Made by a program: the position numbers and the translations under genes
In this document: positions 15,083-23,777 of the stretch, in pieces
How positions within the stretch are numbered: the first letter of the stretch is position 1
How the letters are laid out: each line of letters begins with the position of its first letter
From: OLB16 sp964422415
GTDB taxonomy: Bacteria; Hinthialibacterota; Hinthialibacteria; OLB16
Length of the DNA stretch: 27,880 nt
NCBI GenBank assembly: GCA_964422415.1
Contig: CAYRBI010000072.1
Location: 1-27,880, forward strand
Direction: 5' to 3'
The notes under the pieces: model-generated
What the model was told of the DNA's origin: nothing
Databases searched by the model: none
What the model saw: the letters and a program-made list of their open reading frames with translations, nothing else

Positions 15083-16351
15083 ATGAGTGATCCTGCCAAT
15101 GCGCTCACTGGGGTAAGGAAGAAGGCGTACGACCACCCGGATAGCCCGTTGTCAGTGGGTTGGACTCATCCTCAACATGCGATGTTGGCGGATGAGTCCA
15201 ATCCCCTCGAGCTTGAATGTGGCCAGAGCCTTTGGCCAGTCGAAGTTGAATATGAAACCTATGGCCGCCTCAACCGCGCCAAGGACAATGCGGTTATGAT
15301 TCTCCATGCCCTCTCGGGCGATGCTCATGTCGCTGGCTGGGATGCGGAGGCAGAGGCGATGGGGCGGAAGTGGCGGGCGGACCGTCCCGGCTGGTGGGAT
15401 GAGTTCATTGGTCCGGGCAAGCCACTCGATACAGACCGTTACTTTATCATCTGCGCGAATGTCCTTGGCAGTTGTTATGGCACCACCGGTCCCACTTCCA
15501 TAAATTCCGCCACGGGAGAACCTTACCGGATGTCCTTCCCGGTTGTTTCCGTTGGGGACTGGGCAAGTCTCCATGCACGGTTGATGGATCACCTGGGGAT
15601 TGAGGTGCTCCTGGCTGCTGTGGGAGGTTCGTTGGGGGGACAACAGGCGCTGGAGTTCTCGCTTTCCATGCCAGACCGTCTGCGTGGAACCATCATCCTG
15701 GCAGCTTCTCCCTGGCTGAGTGCGCAGGGATTGGCCTTCAACGCCGTGGCGCGGCATGTGATCTTGACCGACCCCAATTGGAATGAGGGGAATTACACGC
15801 CGGAAAAGGGGCCGGAAGATGGCTTGGCGGCCGCGCGCATGATTGGACACATCACCTATCTCTCCAAGCGTTCGATGGAAAGTAAGTTTGGCCGCCGGAT
15901 GGACCGTACACTTCCGGATGATGAGGAGGAGGGATGGAGCCTGCAAGGTTCCAATGGACTAGTGAGCGCCTTTCAGAATGCTCCCCATTTCGAGGTGGAG
16001 TCTTACCTGCGCTACCAGGGCAGCCGTTTTGTCCAACGCTTCGATGCCAACAGTTATCTCTACATCCTGCAGGCGATGGATCATTATGATGCCTCGCATT
16101 GGGGCAAGGGTGACTTGATCGAGGCGGCGCGCCGGGTCAAATGCAACAGCTTGGTGGTGAGCTTCTCAAGCGATTGGCTCTATACTCCGGGGAATTGCCG
16201 GGATTGGGCTTCCGCCCTCTCGCGCTTGGGTAGGCCAGTGACCTATGTGAATCTGGACTCCTCCTATGGCCATGATGCCTTTCTTCTGGAGGTTGAGCAG
16301 GAGGGCACTTTGGTGCGTTCCTTCCTTCACCAGCTGGAGAGGGTTTCCTGA
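15083..16351 (+). CDS. metX: Homoserine O-acyltransferase, MetX family
   Basis: MetX activates homoserine by acylation, giving the substrate for MetY. It is an alpha/beta-hydrolase fold enzyme, and all three catalytic residues are visible: nucleophile Ser183 in GGSLGGQQAL (commonly GGSMGG), Asp364 in SSDWLYTP and His397 in YGHDAFL. The family segment NVLGSCYGTTGPTS is present. The 422-residue length is slightly above usual because of about 40 N-terminal residues. Acetyl versus succinyl donor specificity cannot be settled by eye; the MetY neighbour favours acetyl. It follows metY by 5 bases and precedes metW by 9. Confidence 0.95.
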   Translation: MSDPANALTGVRKKAYDHPDSPLSVGWTHPQHAMLADESNPLELECGQSLWPVEVEYETYGRLNRAKDNAVMILHALSGDAHVAGWDAEAEAMGRKWRADRPGWWDEFIGPGKPLDTDRYFIICANVLGSCYGTTGPTSINSATGEPYRMSFPVVSVGDWASLHARLMDHLGIEVLLAAVGGSLGGQQALEFSLSMPDRLRGTIILAASPWLSAQGLAFNAVARHVILTDPNWNEGNYTPEKGPEDGLAAARMIGHITYLSKRSMESKFGRRMDRTLPDDEEEGWSLQGSNGLVSAFQNAPHFEVESYLRYQGSRFVQRFDANSYLYILQAMDHYDASHWGKGDLIEAARRVKCNSLVVSFSSDWLYTPGNCRDWASALSRLGRPVTYVNLDSSYGHDAFLLEVEQEGTLVRSFLHQLERVS

Positions 16352-16360
16352 GGACTCGCT

Positions 16361-17152
16361 ATGATTGGCCGCTCTCCTTTCTCAACTAATTCTGATAAGC
16401 CTGTCTCCGAGGAGGCAATTACCTGGTTGGTTCAGGTGCTCAATTACGCCGGCCTGGATCTTGATTCCCTCAAGCGGGCCTGGGAGGCCGAGGGAAGATC
16501 ATTCTCGTGGGGCGAGGGCTCCGCTTCTCCCATTGGCCCTCGTTGGGACCATGAACTCATCAAGGATATCGTCACCCCTTACAGCCATGTCCTTGACTGT
16601 GGTTGTGGCTCGGGAGAGCTCCTCGCCGAGCTGATCCGTGACCGCCATGTGATTGGCCAGGGAATTGAGATCAATCCCGATGAGGTCCAACTGGCGGTGC
16701 ACCATGGTGTGCCGGTGATCCAGGCCGACCTGGATACGGGCCTTGATGGTTTTGGCGATGACATCTTCGATTTTGTGATTCTCGAACGAACCCTGCAAAC
16801 CGTCCACAAACCGTTGGATGTCCTGCGTGAGATGCTCCGGGTGGGGAAGGTGGTGATTGTGAGCTTCCCTAATTTCGCCCACTGGCGGAACCGTCTCCAG
16901 CTCTTCCTGGAGGGACGGATGCCGCGGACTCCCACGATTCCTTATGATTGGTACGAAACCCCCAATATCCATCATGTGGCCATCCGGGATTTCAAGGACT
17001 CACTGCAGGTGATTGGGGTACAGATCGTGGAGGCCTATGCTCGCGCAGGGCATGTGGTTCACCGGTACCACGAGTTTGATGACCTCCTGGCGGAGGAGGC
17101 TCTGTTTATCCTCTGCCGTGGGGATGAGTTTATCGAGGGAGCGGGAATCTAG
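16361..17152 (+). CDS. metW: Methionine biosynthesis protein MetW
   Basis: MetW is a small SAM-methyltransferase-fold protein that accompanies MetX and is thought to support its activity. Family marks are clear: the nucleotide-binding VLDCGCGSGELLAEL (about 77-91), GQGIEINPDEV, GVPVIQADLDTGLDGF, DFVILERTLQTV, LREMLRVGKVVIVSFPNFAHWRNRLQL and DWYETPNIH. Typical MetW proteins are about 200 residues. Here about 60 extra N-terminal residues precede the core, including an EEAITWLVQVL helix. ATG 16361 has GAGGA shortly upstream and begins 9 bases after the metX stop. The gene's 3' end overlaps the 3' end of the transposase remnant on the opposite strand by 4 bases. Confidence 0.92.
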   Translation: MIGRSPFSTNSDKPVSEEAITWLVQVLNYAGLDLDSLKRAWEAEGRSFSWGEGSASPIGPRWDHELIKDIVTPYSHVLDCGCGSGELLAELIRDRHVIGQGIEINPDEVQLAVHHGVPVIQADLDTGLDGFGDDIFDFVILERTLQTVHKPLDVLREMLRVGKVVIVSFPNFAHWRNRLQLFLEGRMPRTPTIPYDWYETPNIHHVAIRDFKDSLQVIGVQIVEAYARAGHVVHRYHEFDDLLAEEALFILCRGDEFIEGAGI

Positions 17153-17522
17153 GGCGGATTTACATTAGCATTAGCCCTAATCACAGGTGCCGGCCCCCCC
17201 AACTTTTGGTTTCCAAGCAGGTGATCGTTGCGCGCGCCTCGCAGATGGCTATCCTTGATGACGATATTGCCTAGACGAAGCTCAGGGATCAAAACATCTT
17301 TGATGTAAACGGGAAATGTGTCCCCATCTGACGCTCTATCCAAGACCATCAGGGAGATCGCGTTATTCAGGCGAATCGAGGAGACCAAAGTGGTGGTGGT
17401 CCAATGTCCACCAAGAGTGATATCCTGACGTAAAACCGTTCAGCCAGCCCCGCCATTGTGCTTTCCTCCGCATCATAAGCACTCACCACTCGTTTCCTGA
17501 GATCCCTTGAGAATGCGTTCAT
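17149..17522 (-). pseudogene. IS630-type transposase remnant, internally deleted and frameshifted
   Basis: On the minus strand the ATG at 17522-17520 opens MNAFSRDLRKRVVSAYDAEE, followed by AGLAERFYVR. This looks like the N-terminal helix-turn-helix of an IS630-family transposase. Shortly after, in another frame, comes GGHWTTTTLVSSIRLNN, then VLDRASDGDTFPVYIKDVLIPEL and LGNIVIKDSHLRGARNDHLL. These match the DDE-domain pattern GHWKTTTF..., MNGELFLAYVEQVLVPTL, DIVVMDNLGSHK. The middle of the protein, with the first catalytic Asp, is missing, and the Asp-Asn of the second motif reads Asp-Ser. At about 120 codons against about 340 for an intact enzyme, it is a dead copy. Family assignment is by motif memory. 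Confidence 0.65.
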
Positions 17523-17575
17523 GCCATTCTTTATTGGCGGAAAAAGAGGGTAACCTTATCTGCTCTACTACATCG

Positions 17576-17626
17576 CGTTTCAACCTCCGGAGGTCTAGCG
17601 TATAGAACTCTCCGGAGGTTGAAACG
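17576..17626. repeat. Perfect 17-bp inverted repeat (hairpin) beside the transposase remnant
   Basis: CGTTTCAACCTCCGGAG (17576-17592) and CTCCGGAGGTTGAAACG (17610-17626) are perfect reverse complements around a 17-base loop. It lies 20 bases past the stop of the minus-strand gene ending at 17647 and about 50 bases beyond the transposase remnant. It could act as a hairpin terminator for the large secreted-protein gene, although no T-run follows, or be the mark of a mobile element. Confidence 0.7.
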
Positions 17627-17646
17627 GGCTAGTTGTTAGTCATGCC

Positions 17647-20600
17647 TCAGTAATCTATCCAATCAATGATGAGCACCAAACCGCCGGAAGGACCACTGGG
17701 ATCCCAGACGACACCATTCTTGATCAGGTCTTCGTCACCACGTTGACCATCGCGGAAGTGGAGGAGTGCCTTGCCCGGACTGATCTCAGCCCCAGTTTCT
17801 CCGTCGAACAGGAACTCATACCAATGTGGAGACAGATCAGACAGGGTCCGGCCATATTTAAGGTAAGAGTTGACCTGGGTGTCGGCCGGATGTACCAACT
17901 CAACCGTTACGTCCTGTCCCGCTTCGGCTCCCGCAATCTCGAAAGTGATGAGTCCGAAGGGGAAACCGTGGCCACTCGGAGGATTCTCCAGGGTTGTAGG
18001 ATCAATGGCGTGAAGTCCAGTGATCGCATGTCCCTCCGCAGCTGTGAGTGTAAGGAACCTGCCATCCACAGAATTTGGCAGAGAAGCCACATGGGCCTGT
18101 TGTTTATCGGGGACCCCATCATTGTTGCTGTCTCCACCATTGGGGCCCTGATCTTCGACACCATCTGATACTCCGTCTCCATCACTGTCAATAACACCAC
18201 CGACAGGCGTGGGAGTCAGAGTAGGCGTTGGTCCGGTCTGGTTGGTGGTTATCGCGAAGGCCATATCCCAATCGGCCGTGCCATCCGGTCCTGTGAGAGG
18301 TTGTCCCTGCTGGAACGATGAACCGATCGTCGGCGCCAGGGGCGCCAAGATCATGACCGCCACATCGTTGAAGAAGTGCTTGCGAGTCTTCCAGCCCCAG
18401 AAATAGTTTTGGGCTGTGGGAGCTCCATAAATCGCGGAGATGCTGACCCACAACACCGCCTGTTGTTCCGGTTGGAAGCACCACTCATTCTGTGGAATCA
18501 AGAAGTCATAGCGGAAACAGGAGTCGTTTGGTTTCCCTGGGATGAAATCGCATCCCACATATTTCTCGTTGAACTTCCCACGTGCCACGGTCCACCCACA
18601 GATCATATGGCCGGGATGACTCCACGCTTGAGCAGCATCCTTGGGAACATCCGTCCAGATGCCGATGTGGAAGCCCACCACATTGTTGGGAGGAGGCTCT
18701 GTCCCATTCCATCCAATGTAGGATCCCCACCAGTGAATGTCGGTGATGGGACGGTTATCGCTGCACAGAAAGTCATCGGCCATGATGTGCGGGGTGTCTG
18801 GGAGAGCAATTCCCGCCAACGGGCTGGGGTCGTAAATTGAGAACTCATCCCACCCCCAGAAGCAGTCCGGGAAGGGTGATTCTGGGTTGCGCACGGGAGG
18901 CTGTGACCACTTCAGGAAGGACCTGGGGGTTTCCGTCGGGGTTTCAGTCACCTTGAGTATCTCGGTCGGAGTGGCAGTCGATGTACCCTCTCGCGTAGAA
19001 GTCGGAGTGGAAGTACCAGCCTTGGTCGCAGTCACCGTAGCTGTAAGTGTATCCGTTGGTCTAGGTGTGTTGGTCGGGGTTGAAGTACCAGCCTTGGTCG
19101 CAGTCACCGTGGCCGTAAGTGTATCTGTTGGTCTAGGCGTGCTGGTCGAAGACTGCGTCACGGTTGCGGTCGGAGTGCTGGTTGAAGCCGCCTGCTTGGT
19201 CGGAGAGGGAGTGGGGATCTCCTCGTTGGTGGTGATCTCGAAGGCCATATCCCAGCTGACCGTACCGTCCGGCCCTGGGAGAGGCTGTCCCTGCTGGAAC
19301 ACAGATCCGATCACCGGCGTCAGAGGAGCGAAGATCATGACCGCCACATCGTTGAAGATGTACTCGCGGGTCTTCCAACCCCAGAAGTAGTTCTGCCCGG
19401 AAGGAGGACCATAAATCGCGGAGATGCTGACCCACAGGACCGCTTGCTGTTCAGGCTGATAGCACCACTCGGCCTGTGGAATCAGGAAGTCATAGCGGAA
19501 ACAGGAATCATTAGGTTTCCCTGGAATGAAATCACATCCCACATATCTCTCGTTAAGCTTCTCACGTCCCACAGTCCACCCACAGATCATCTCATCCGGG
19601 TGACTCCAGGGCTGGTCAGCGCTCTTGGGGACATCCGTCCAGATACCGATGTGGTATCCCACCACATTGTTGGGAGGAGGCTCCATGCCATCCCATCCGA
19701 TGTAGGACCCCCACCAATGGATATCCGTGATGGGACGGTGATCACTGCACAGGAAGTCATCAGCCATAATATGCGGTGTGTCAGGGAGAGCGATTCCCGC
19801 AAACGGGCTTGGATCATAAATTGAGAACTCATCCCAACCCCAGAAGCAGTCTCGGACTGGTGACTCCGGGTTGAGCGCAGGTGGCTGCGACCACTTCAGG
19901 AAGTACTTGGGGGTCTCCGTCGGAGTAGGTGTAACCTTGGGTATATCGGTTGGAGTTGGAGTCACGGTTGAGGTCGCTGTGGCCGTCGGGGTGGGCGTCG
20001 GCTTGGGGGGATTGTTAATGTAGATCAGCACGTACTCATACCAGGGGATCGGAACCCACCAGATCCTCCGGATACGCGCGAGAGTGGGCCCAGCCGGCTC
20101 TACCTTGAGTTCCGTATCCGTGCCGTTATCACTGTGTATCTCCCCGATTGATGGAATTTGCGTGATGCCGGTCTTGCTGATATGGGTGGGTGTAAAGCTC
20201 TGTACACTTCCCCCTGAGGGAAGATCCATTTCGAAAAAGATGTCAAAGAAGCTATCGGCGGGGAAGTTCTCTCCGGCAGCCTCTTCCACGATTCGTCCTG
20301 TACTGGGGCGTGTGGGAGATTCACGCAACCTCAAAGTTCCCTTACCGAGAGGATTTGGGGCGGTCAGATCCATGGAGACCAATTCAGTCTGGATATCCAA
20401 TGTCCCATCGCCATCAAGATCACCCACGGCGCTACGCTGGATTTCCGCTGTACCGTTAAAAGTCACGTTTGCCACGCCGAGTTCCGGTACCTCGAGCTCG
20501 CACCCCATTCCCACCTGGATCCGGTCTGTCCCAGCACATGGGAATTCTCCCCCAAAGCCTCGATAGAAATCAGGAGAATAATCGATGCTGCTCAGATCCA

Positions 20601-21972
20601 CCTGCTGTTCGGGGGGAGTGACGGCTTCATATCCGGGCGGAAGGTTCTCCTGGACTGTGTAATGACCAAGAGAAAGATTGGTGAAATCGAGAAGTCCGTT
20701 GGAGCCGGTCTGTCCTTGTGCGATTTTTGAAAGGTCTGGGCTGATTCCAGAGAACAGGTCGAAAGGAATGGATGGAATGGGAATGCCCAACGGATTCAAC
20801 TTGATGATGTAGATGCTCCACCAGGGGTACCACCAGAAGATTGGGCGGACGAAAGTATAGCTCATCTGTTCGATAAGAGCCACCGGCTCGCCTTCGGGAT
20901 TAGCACTGCTGAAGAGTTGAATCGGGGCGTTTGTCAGGTTGTGGGTGACCCCCTCGAAGGGCATGGCACTCACCGGGTCTGCTTGCAGAATGGCGCCTTG
21001 CCGATTGAACAGACTCAGGGCTGGATCGGTATCCGTGACTGCGATATCGAAGAAGACATCAAAAAAACTCTGGGCAGGGAAGTCACCGGTTGTTGAGCGT
21101 AACCGTCCAGGTGAGCCTTTGGTGGGGGATTCACGTAACCTGATTCCGGTAGCGGTTTCCTGATTGAGGTCACAGGCATGGAGCTCGGTGCTGATGGTTT
21201 GCTGACTCCCCCCTGGAGTCTGGAAAAAGCAGGAGCTCCGGATCACCCGCGAATTGCCTGTCAGCACCACCGTTCTCGGAGGTCCCGCCGGATTGAGCGG
21301 GACATAAAGGAGACTGCAGGTCGTGTGATAACAGTCCACCCAGGGCCAGAAGATGATCCGGCAAGAGAGCAGCGTGATCCCCGTTGGATTATTGTTGGCA
21401 TCGAGGAGAGGAATGCTTACCGGACCCGAATCAAAGGGATTGTAGACTTCCTGGGGGGTGGCACTATTTGTAGCGGGCATCAGACGTGTGAAAGGGATAC
21501 TTTGTGTGTCGCTGACGTCGTCGAGATGGGTTGCCTCCCCATTGTGGACGGTAGCGAGGCCTCCTCCGAGTTCGATCTCGGTGAAGATATCAAAGAAGCT
21601 GTCCAACACCATTTCGGATTCAGGCTGGCGTTGACTGGATCGGCCTTTACTGGGGAGTGTGGGGGATTCCCTTAATCTCAGGACCCCCAGAGTTGATGTC
21701 CCGCTCAGGTCCAGGGAGACGATTTCGATGGGGATGGTTGTTGTAACGGAGCCTATCGCTGGCGTGCCACGCTGGATAACTACGGAGCCGGAAGCCTTGA
21801 GAGTGTGTTGCTGTCCTTCAATATCCACCAGCATCTCGATATCGGCCCCTAACTTGTCGGAACCGGGCGGGGGATAGTCTGCTTGAGCGAACTGTCCGTA
21901 GCATCCGAACAGGACGAACAGCATGACAAAGAGGAAATACCCTTTGGGGCGGTTTTGGGAGGTAAGTCTCAT
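17647..21972 (-). CDS. Large modular secreted protein with duplicated domain, Thr-rich linkers and choice-of-anchor U-type C-terminus
   Basis: The start at 21972 is set by AAGGAG 8 bases upstream, giving 1441 residues. A signal peptide ends near QFAQA; an LFGC upstream of it could also be a lipobox. The N-terminal half has three copies of a module containing LRLRESPT and a SFFD(I/V)F segment (about 98-135, 276-310, 546-582). A prealbumin-like segment lies at about 410-465 (GLLDFTNLSLGHYTVQENLP). A Thr/Pro linker follows, then two near-identical modules of about 230 residues (each opening FLKWSQPP and containing DCFWGWDEFSIYDPSP, ADDFLCSD, ITDIHWWGSYIGW, NYFWGWKTR) separated by a Thr-rich linker. 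The last 170 residues have a DSDGDGVSDGVED Ca-binding-like segment and a domain shared with the protein at 677-1888. It is probably a surface or extracellular structural or binding protein; no catalytic motif is recognised. Confidence 0.8.
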   Translation of the reverse strand: MRLTSQNRPKGYFLFVMLFVLFGCYGQFAQADYPPPGSDKLGADIEMLVDIEGQQHTLKASGSVVIQRGTPAIGSVTTTIPIEIVSLDLSGTSTLGVLRLRESPTLPSKGRSSQRQPESEMVLDSFFDIFTEIELGGGLATVHNGEATHLDDVSDTQSIPFTRLMPATNSATPQEVYNPFDSGPVSIPLLDANNNPTGITLLSCRIIFWPWVDCYHTTCSLLYVPLNPAGPPRTVVLTGNSRVIRSSCFFQTPGGSQQTISTELHACDLNQETATGIRLRESPTKGSPGRLRSTTGDFPAQSFFDVFFDIAVTDTDPALSLFNRQGAILQADPVSAMPFEGVTHNLTNAPIQLFSSANPEGEPVALIEQMSYTFVRPIFWWYPWWSIYIIKLNPLGIPIPSIPFDLFSGISPDLSKIAQGQTGSNGLLDFTNLSLGHYTVQENLPPGYEAVTPPEQQVDLSSIDYSPDFYRGFGGEFPCAGTDRIQVGMGCELEVPELGVANVTFNGTAEIQRSAVGDLDGDGTLDIQTELVSMDLTAPNPLGKGTLRLRESPTRPSTGRIVEEAAGENFPADSFFDIFFEMDLPSGGSVQSFTPTHISKTGITQIPSIGEIHSDNGTDTELKVEPAGPTLARIRRIWWVPIPWYEYVLIYINNPPKPTPTPTATATSTVTPTPTDIPKVTPTPTETPKYFLKWSQPPALNPESPVRDCFWGWDEFSIYDPSPFAGIALPDTPHIMADDFLCSDHRPITDIHWWGSYIGWDGMEPPPNNVVGYHIGIWTDVPKSADQPWSHPDEMICGWTVGREKLNERYVGCDFIPGKPNDSCFRYDFLIPQAEWCYQPEQQAVLWVSISAIYGPPSGQNYFWGWKTREYIFNDVAVMIFAPLTPVIGSVFQQGQPLPGPDGTVSWDMAFEITTNEEIPTPSPTKQAASTSTPTATVTQSSTSTPRPTDTLTATVTATKAGTSTPTNTPRPTDTLTATVTATKAGTSTPTSTREGTSTATPTEILKVTETPTETPRSFLKWSQPPVRNPESPFPDCFWGWDEFSIYDPSPLAGIALPDTPHIMADDFLCSDNRPITDIHWWGSYIGWNGTEPPPNNVVGFHIGIWTDVPKDAAQAWSHPGHMICGWTVARGKFNEKYVGCDFIPGKPNDSCFRYDFLIPQNEWCFQPEQQAVLWVSISAIYGAPTAQNYFWGWKTRKHFFNDVAVMILAPLAPTIGSSFQQGQPLTGPDGTADWDMAFAITTNQTGPTPTLTPTPVGGVIDSDGDGVSDGVEDQGPNGGDSNNDGVPDKQQAHVASLPNSVDGRFLTLTAAEGHAITGLHAIDPTTLENPPSGHGFPFGLITFEIAGAEAGQDVTVELVHPADTQVNSYLKYGRTLSDLSPHWYEFLFDGETGAEISPGKALLHFRDGQRGDEDLIKNGVVWDPSGPSGGLVLIIDWIDY
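18240..19904 (-). repeat. In-frame direct duplication (about 680 bp, offset 984 bp) inside the large secreted protein gene
   Basis: Copies at about 18240-18920 and 19224-19904 align without any indel at a constant offset of 984 bases, which is exactly 328 codons. Examples: GAAGGCCATATCCCA begins at 18256 and 19240, and CACTTCAGGAAG at 18908 and 19892. Protein differences are scattered and few. The copies are separated by the Thr-rich linker. Confidence 0.9.
19010..19153 (-). repeat. 72-bp tandem repeat coding a 24-residue Thr-rich linker unit
   Basis: Two adjacent units begin with GAAGTACCAGCCTTGG at 19010 and 19082. They encode the repeated linker segment PRPTDTLTATVTATKAGTST. This is linker expansion within the large secreted protein, not a CRISPR or regulatory repeat. 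Confidence 0.75.
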
Positions 21973-22083
21973 TAACATTTCTCCTTCTGTTACAGGCTTG
22001 TAGACGGTTTTGGCCCCGAAAGGCATGATCAAGCAATAACTAGCAAAGGAGCATCAGGGCATCATCGGAAACCCGTCAGATAT

Positions 22084-22142
22084 TATATGCATTAAGGATG
22101 CATATATAAAAGCTGCTTGTCAAGTGCAACATTGTCAAGTGC
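22084..22142. promoter_or_regulatory. AT-rich palindrome and direct repeats upstream of the large secreted protein gene
   Basis: TATATGCAT (22084-22092) and ATGCATATA (22098-22106) form a perfect 9-bp inverted repeat with a 5-base spacer. Just beyond are two copies of TTGTCAAGTGC (22117-22127 and 22132-22142). Read on the minus strand, each gives the -35-like TTGACA. AT-rich -10-like sequences (TATATA, TATAAT) lie downstream, but no -35/-10 pair has ideal spacing. This looks like a regulated promoter region; the rest of 22033-22379 holds only the rho-side hairpin. Confidence 0.45.
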
Positions 22143-22332
22143 ATTCTTTCTGGATTACCAACCTTCTGTTTCTTATGAGGTGGGCCACTTGAAGGATTTC
22201 GCGCAGGAGCGGGAAATGATTCACGCGCCAGTATTATCTTCCGGAATAAAAAGGAGTTACGTTCCAGCGAGGGATGTCCAGAGGAGATGGATCCTGTGTA
22301 AAAAAAAGAGACTCGCTCCGGTGTGTGGGAAT

Positions 22333-22365
22333 CCGCTCCCCTGCCCATTGGGGGAAGGGGAGCGG
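22333..22365 (-). terminator. Hairpin terminator candidate after rho
   Basis: CCGCTCCCCT (22333-22342) pairs with AGGGGAGCGG (22356-22365), with possible extra CCC/GGG pairing in the loop. It lies 15 bases past the rho stop. A run of eight T on the minus strand appears only about 25 bases further on (22307-22300), so termination there is plausible but not textbook. Confidence 0.65.
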
Positions 22366-22379
22366 GGGATAAGTGTTTT

Positions 22380-23777
22380 CTAGGTGACCTCGTTCATAGT
22401 TGCGAGGAATTCTTGATTGTCTCTGGTCTTCTTCATGTGGTTGACAATCTTCTCCATGACCTCCGTGGGAGGCATGTCCGCGATAACCTTACGTAGCAGC
22501 CAGATCCTTTCGAGCTCGTCCGCCTCCTGTAGTAGCTCTTCCTTACGCGTGCTGGAACGGCTGATGTCGATGGAGGGGTAGATGCGGCGCTCGGAGATCT
22601 TCCGGTCAAGGTGTAGCTCCAGGTTGCCGGTGCCTTTGAACTCTTCGTAGATGACTTCATCCATGCGGCTGCCGGTATCGATGAGCGCGGTGGCGATAAT
22701 GGTCAGGCTTCCGCCCTCCTCGATGTTACGGGCCGCGCCGAAGAAGCGTTTGGGACGCTGGAGCGCGGCGCTATCGACACCACCGGTGAGGATCTTGCCG
22801 GAGTGCGGCACGACCTGGTTATAGGCGCGTGCGAGACGGGTGATGCTATCGAGCATGATGACCACATCACGTCCCATTTCGACCAAACGTTTGGCCTTCT
22901 CGATAACCATTTCAGCCACCTGAACATGGCGTTCGGGGGGTTCATCGAAGGTCGAGCTGACCACCTCGCCCTTAACACTCCGCTCCATGTCGGTGACTTC
23001 CTCGGGGCGCTCATCGATCAAGAGTACAATGAGGGTGAGGCCGGGGTAGTTGGTTGTGAGCGCGGTCGCGAGTTCCTTGAGAAGCATGGTCTTTCCAGCC
23101 TTGGGCGGAGAGACCACGAGTCCACGCTGGCCACGTCCGATAGGGCAGATGAGATCGACAAGACGCGAGGAGATCCGATGGGGATCGTACTCGAGCTTGA
23201 AGCGGGAGTCCGGGTGGAGTGGCGTCATGTTCTCGAATAACCGCCGTGTCCGTGCGAACTCGACCGGTTCGTGGTTGATGGCCTTGACCTTGAGGAGCGC
23301 GAAGTAACGTTCGCCTTCCTTGGGACGGCGGATCTCACCGGTGACCGTGTCGCCCTTCCGTAGATCGAAACGGCGGATCTGCGAGGGAGAAACATAGATG
23401 TCATCGGGGCCGGGGAGGTAGTTGTAGTCGGCGCTGCGCAGGAAGCCGAATCCATCGGGTAGGACCTCCAACACTCCCTCGCCCAGCACGATTCCCGCGG
23501 TTTCGGCCTGGGTTTGTAGAATCTTGTAGATCATCTCGGACTTACGCAGCCCGGAGAAACGCTCAATCTTGAGCCTCTCGCCGATTTGCATCAGCTCCGT
23601 GATGGACTTGTGTTTCAGCTCCTCGATTTCAATCGTCTCCATTGGGGAGCCATCATTGACTGGGGGAGCGGGAGGTGGCGAGTAGTCGTCATCCTCCACT
23701 TCCACCGTGGAAGCGTCGCGTGAAACGCGCGAACTCGGCCTCAATTCTTCGTCGGTACTCTTCCTTCGACCTCTCAT
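22380..23777 (-). CDS. rho: Transcription termination factor Rho
   Basis: Rho is the hexameric RNA helicase that ends transcription. Numbered from the ATG at 23777, it has an acidic/Pro-rich N-terminal extension (1-45), then a Rho N-terminal helical domain (about 50-90), the RNA-binding cold-shock-like domain with DGFGFLRSADYNYLPGPDDIYVS-type sequence and the GERYFALL strand, Walker A SPPKAGKT (223-230), Walker B VVIMLDSITRLARAYN, the Q-loop TGGVDSAALQRPKRFFGAARN region and a canonical C-terminus. ATG 23777 is preferred over TTG 23783 (AAGGG about 9 bases upstream) but overlaps coaE by 89 bases. A start at 23642 (METIEIEEL) would remove the overlap and match the length of E. coli Rho, but it lacks a ribosome binding site. 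Third gene of polA-coaE-rho. Confidence 0.96.
   Translation of the reverse strand: MRGRRKSTDEELRPSSRVSRDASTVEVEDDDYSPPPAPPVNDGSPMETIEIEELKHKSITELMQIGERLKIERFSGLRKSEMIYKILQTQAETAGIVLGEGVLEVLPDGFGFLRSADYNYLPGPDDIYVSPSQIRRFDLRKGDTVTGEIRRPKEGERYFALLKVKAINHEPVEFARTRRLFENMTPLHPDSRFKLEYDPHRISSRLVDLICPIGRGQRGLVVSPPKAGKTMLLKELATALTTNYPGLTLIVLLIDERPEEVTDMERSVKGEVVSSTFDEPPERHVQVAEMVIEKAKRLVEMGRDVVIMLDSITRLARAYNQVVPHSGKILTGGVDSAALQRPKRFFGAARNIEEGGSLTIIATALIDTGSRMDEVIYEEFKGTGNLELHLDRKISERRIYPSIDISRSSTRKEELLQEADELERIWLLRKVIADMPPTEVMEKIVNHMKKTRDNQEFLATMNEVT

Noticed and set aside
21178..21675. Open frame of 165 codons on the + strand within the large secreted protein gene
   Set aside because: It is antisense to the modular protein with a signal peptide and repeated domains, has no ribosome binding site or family motif, and is a shadow.
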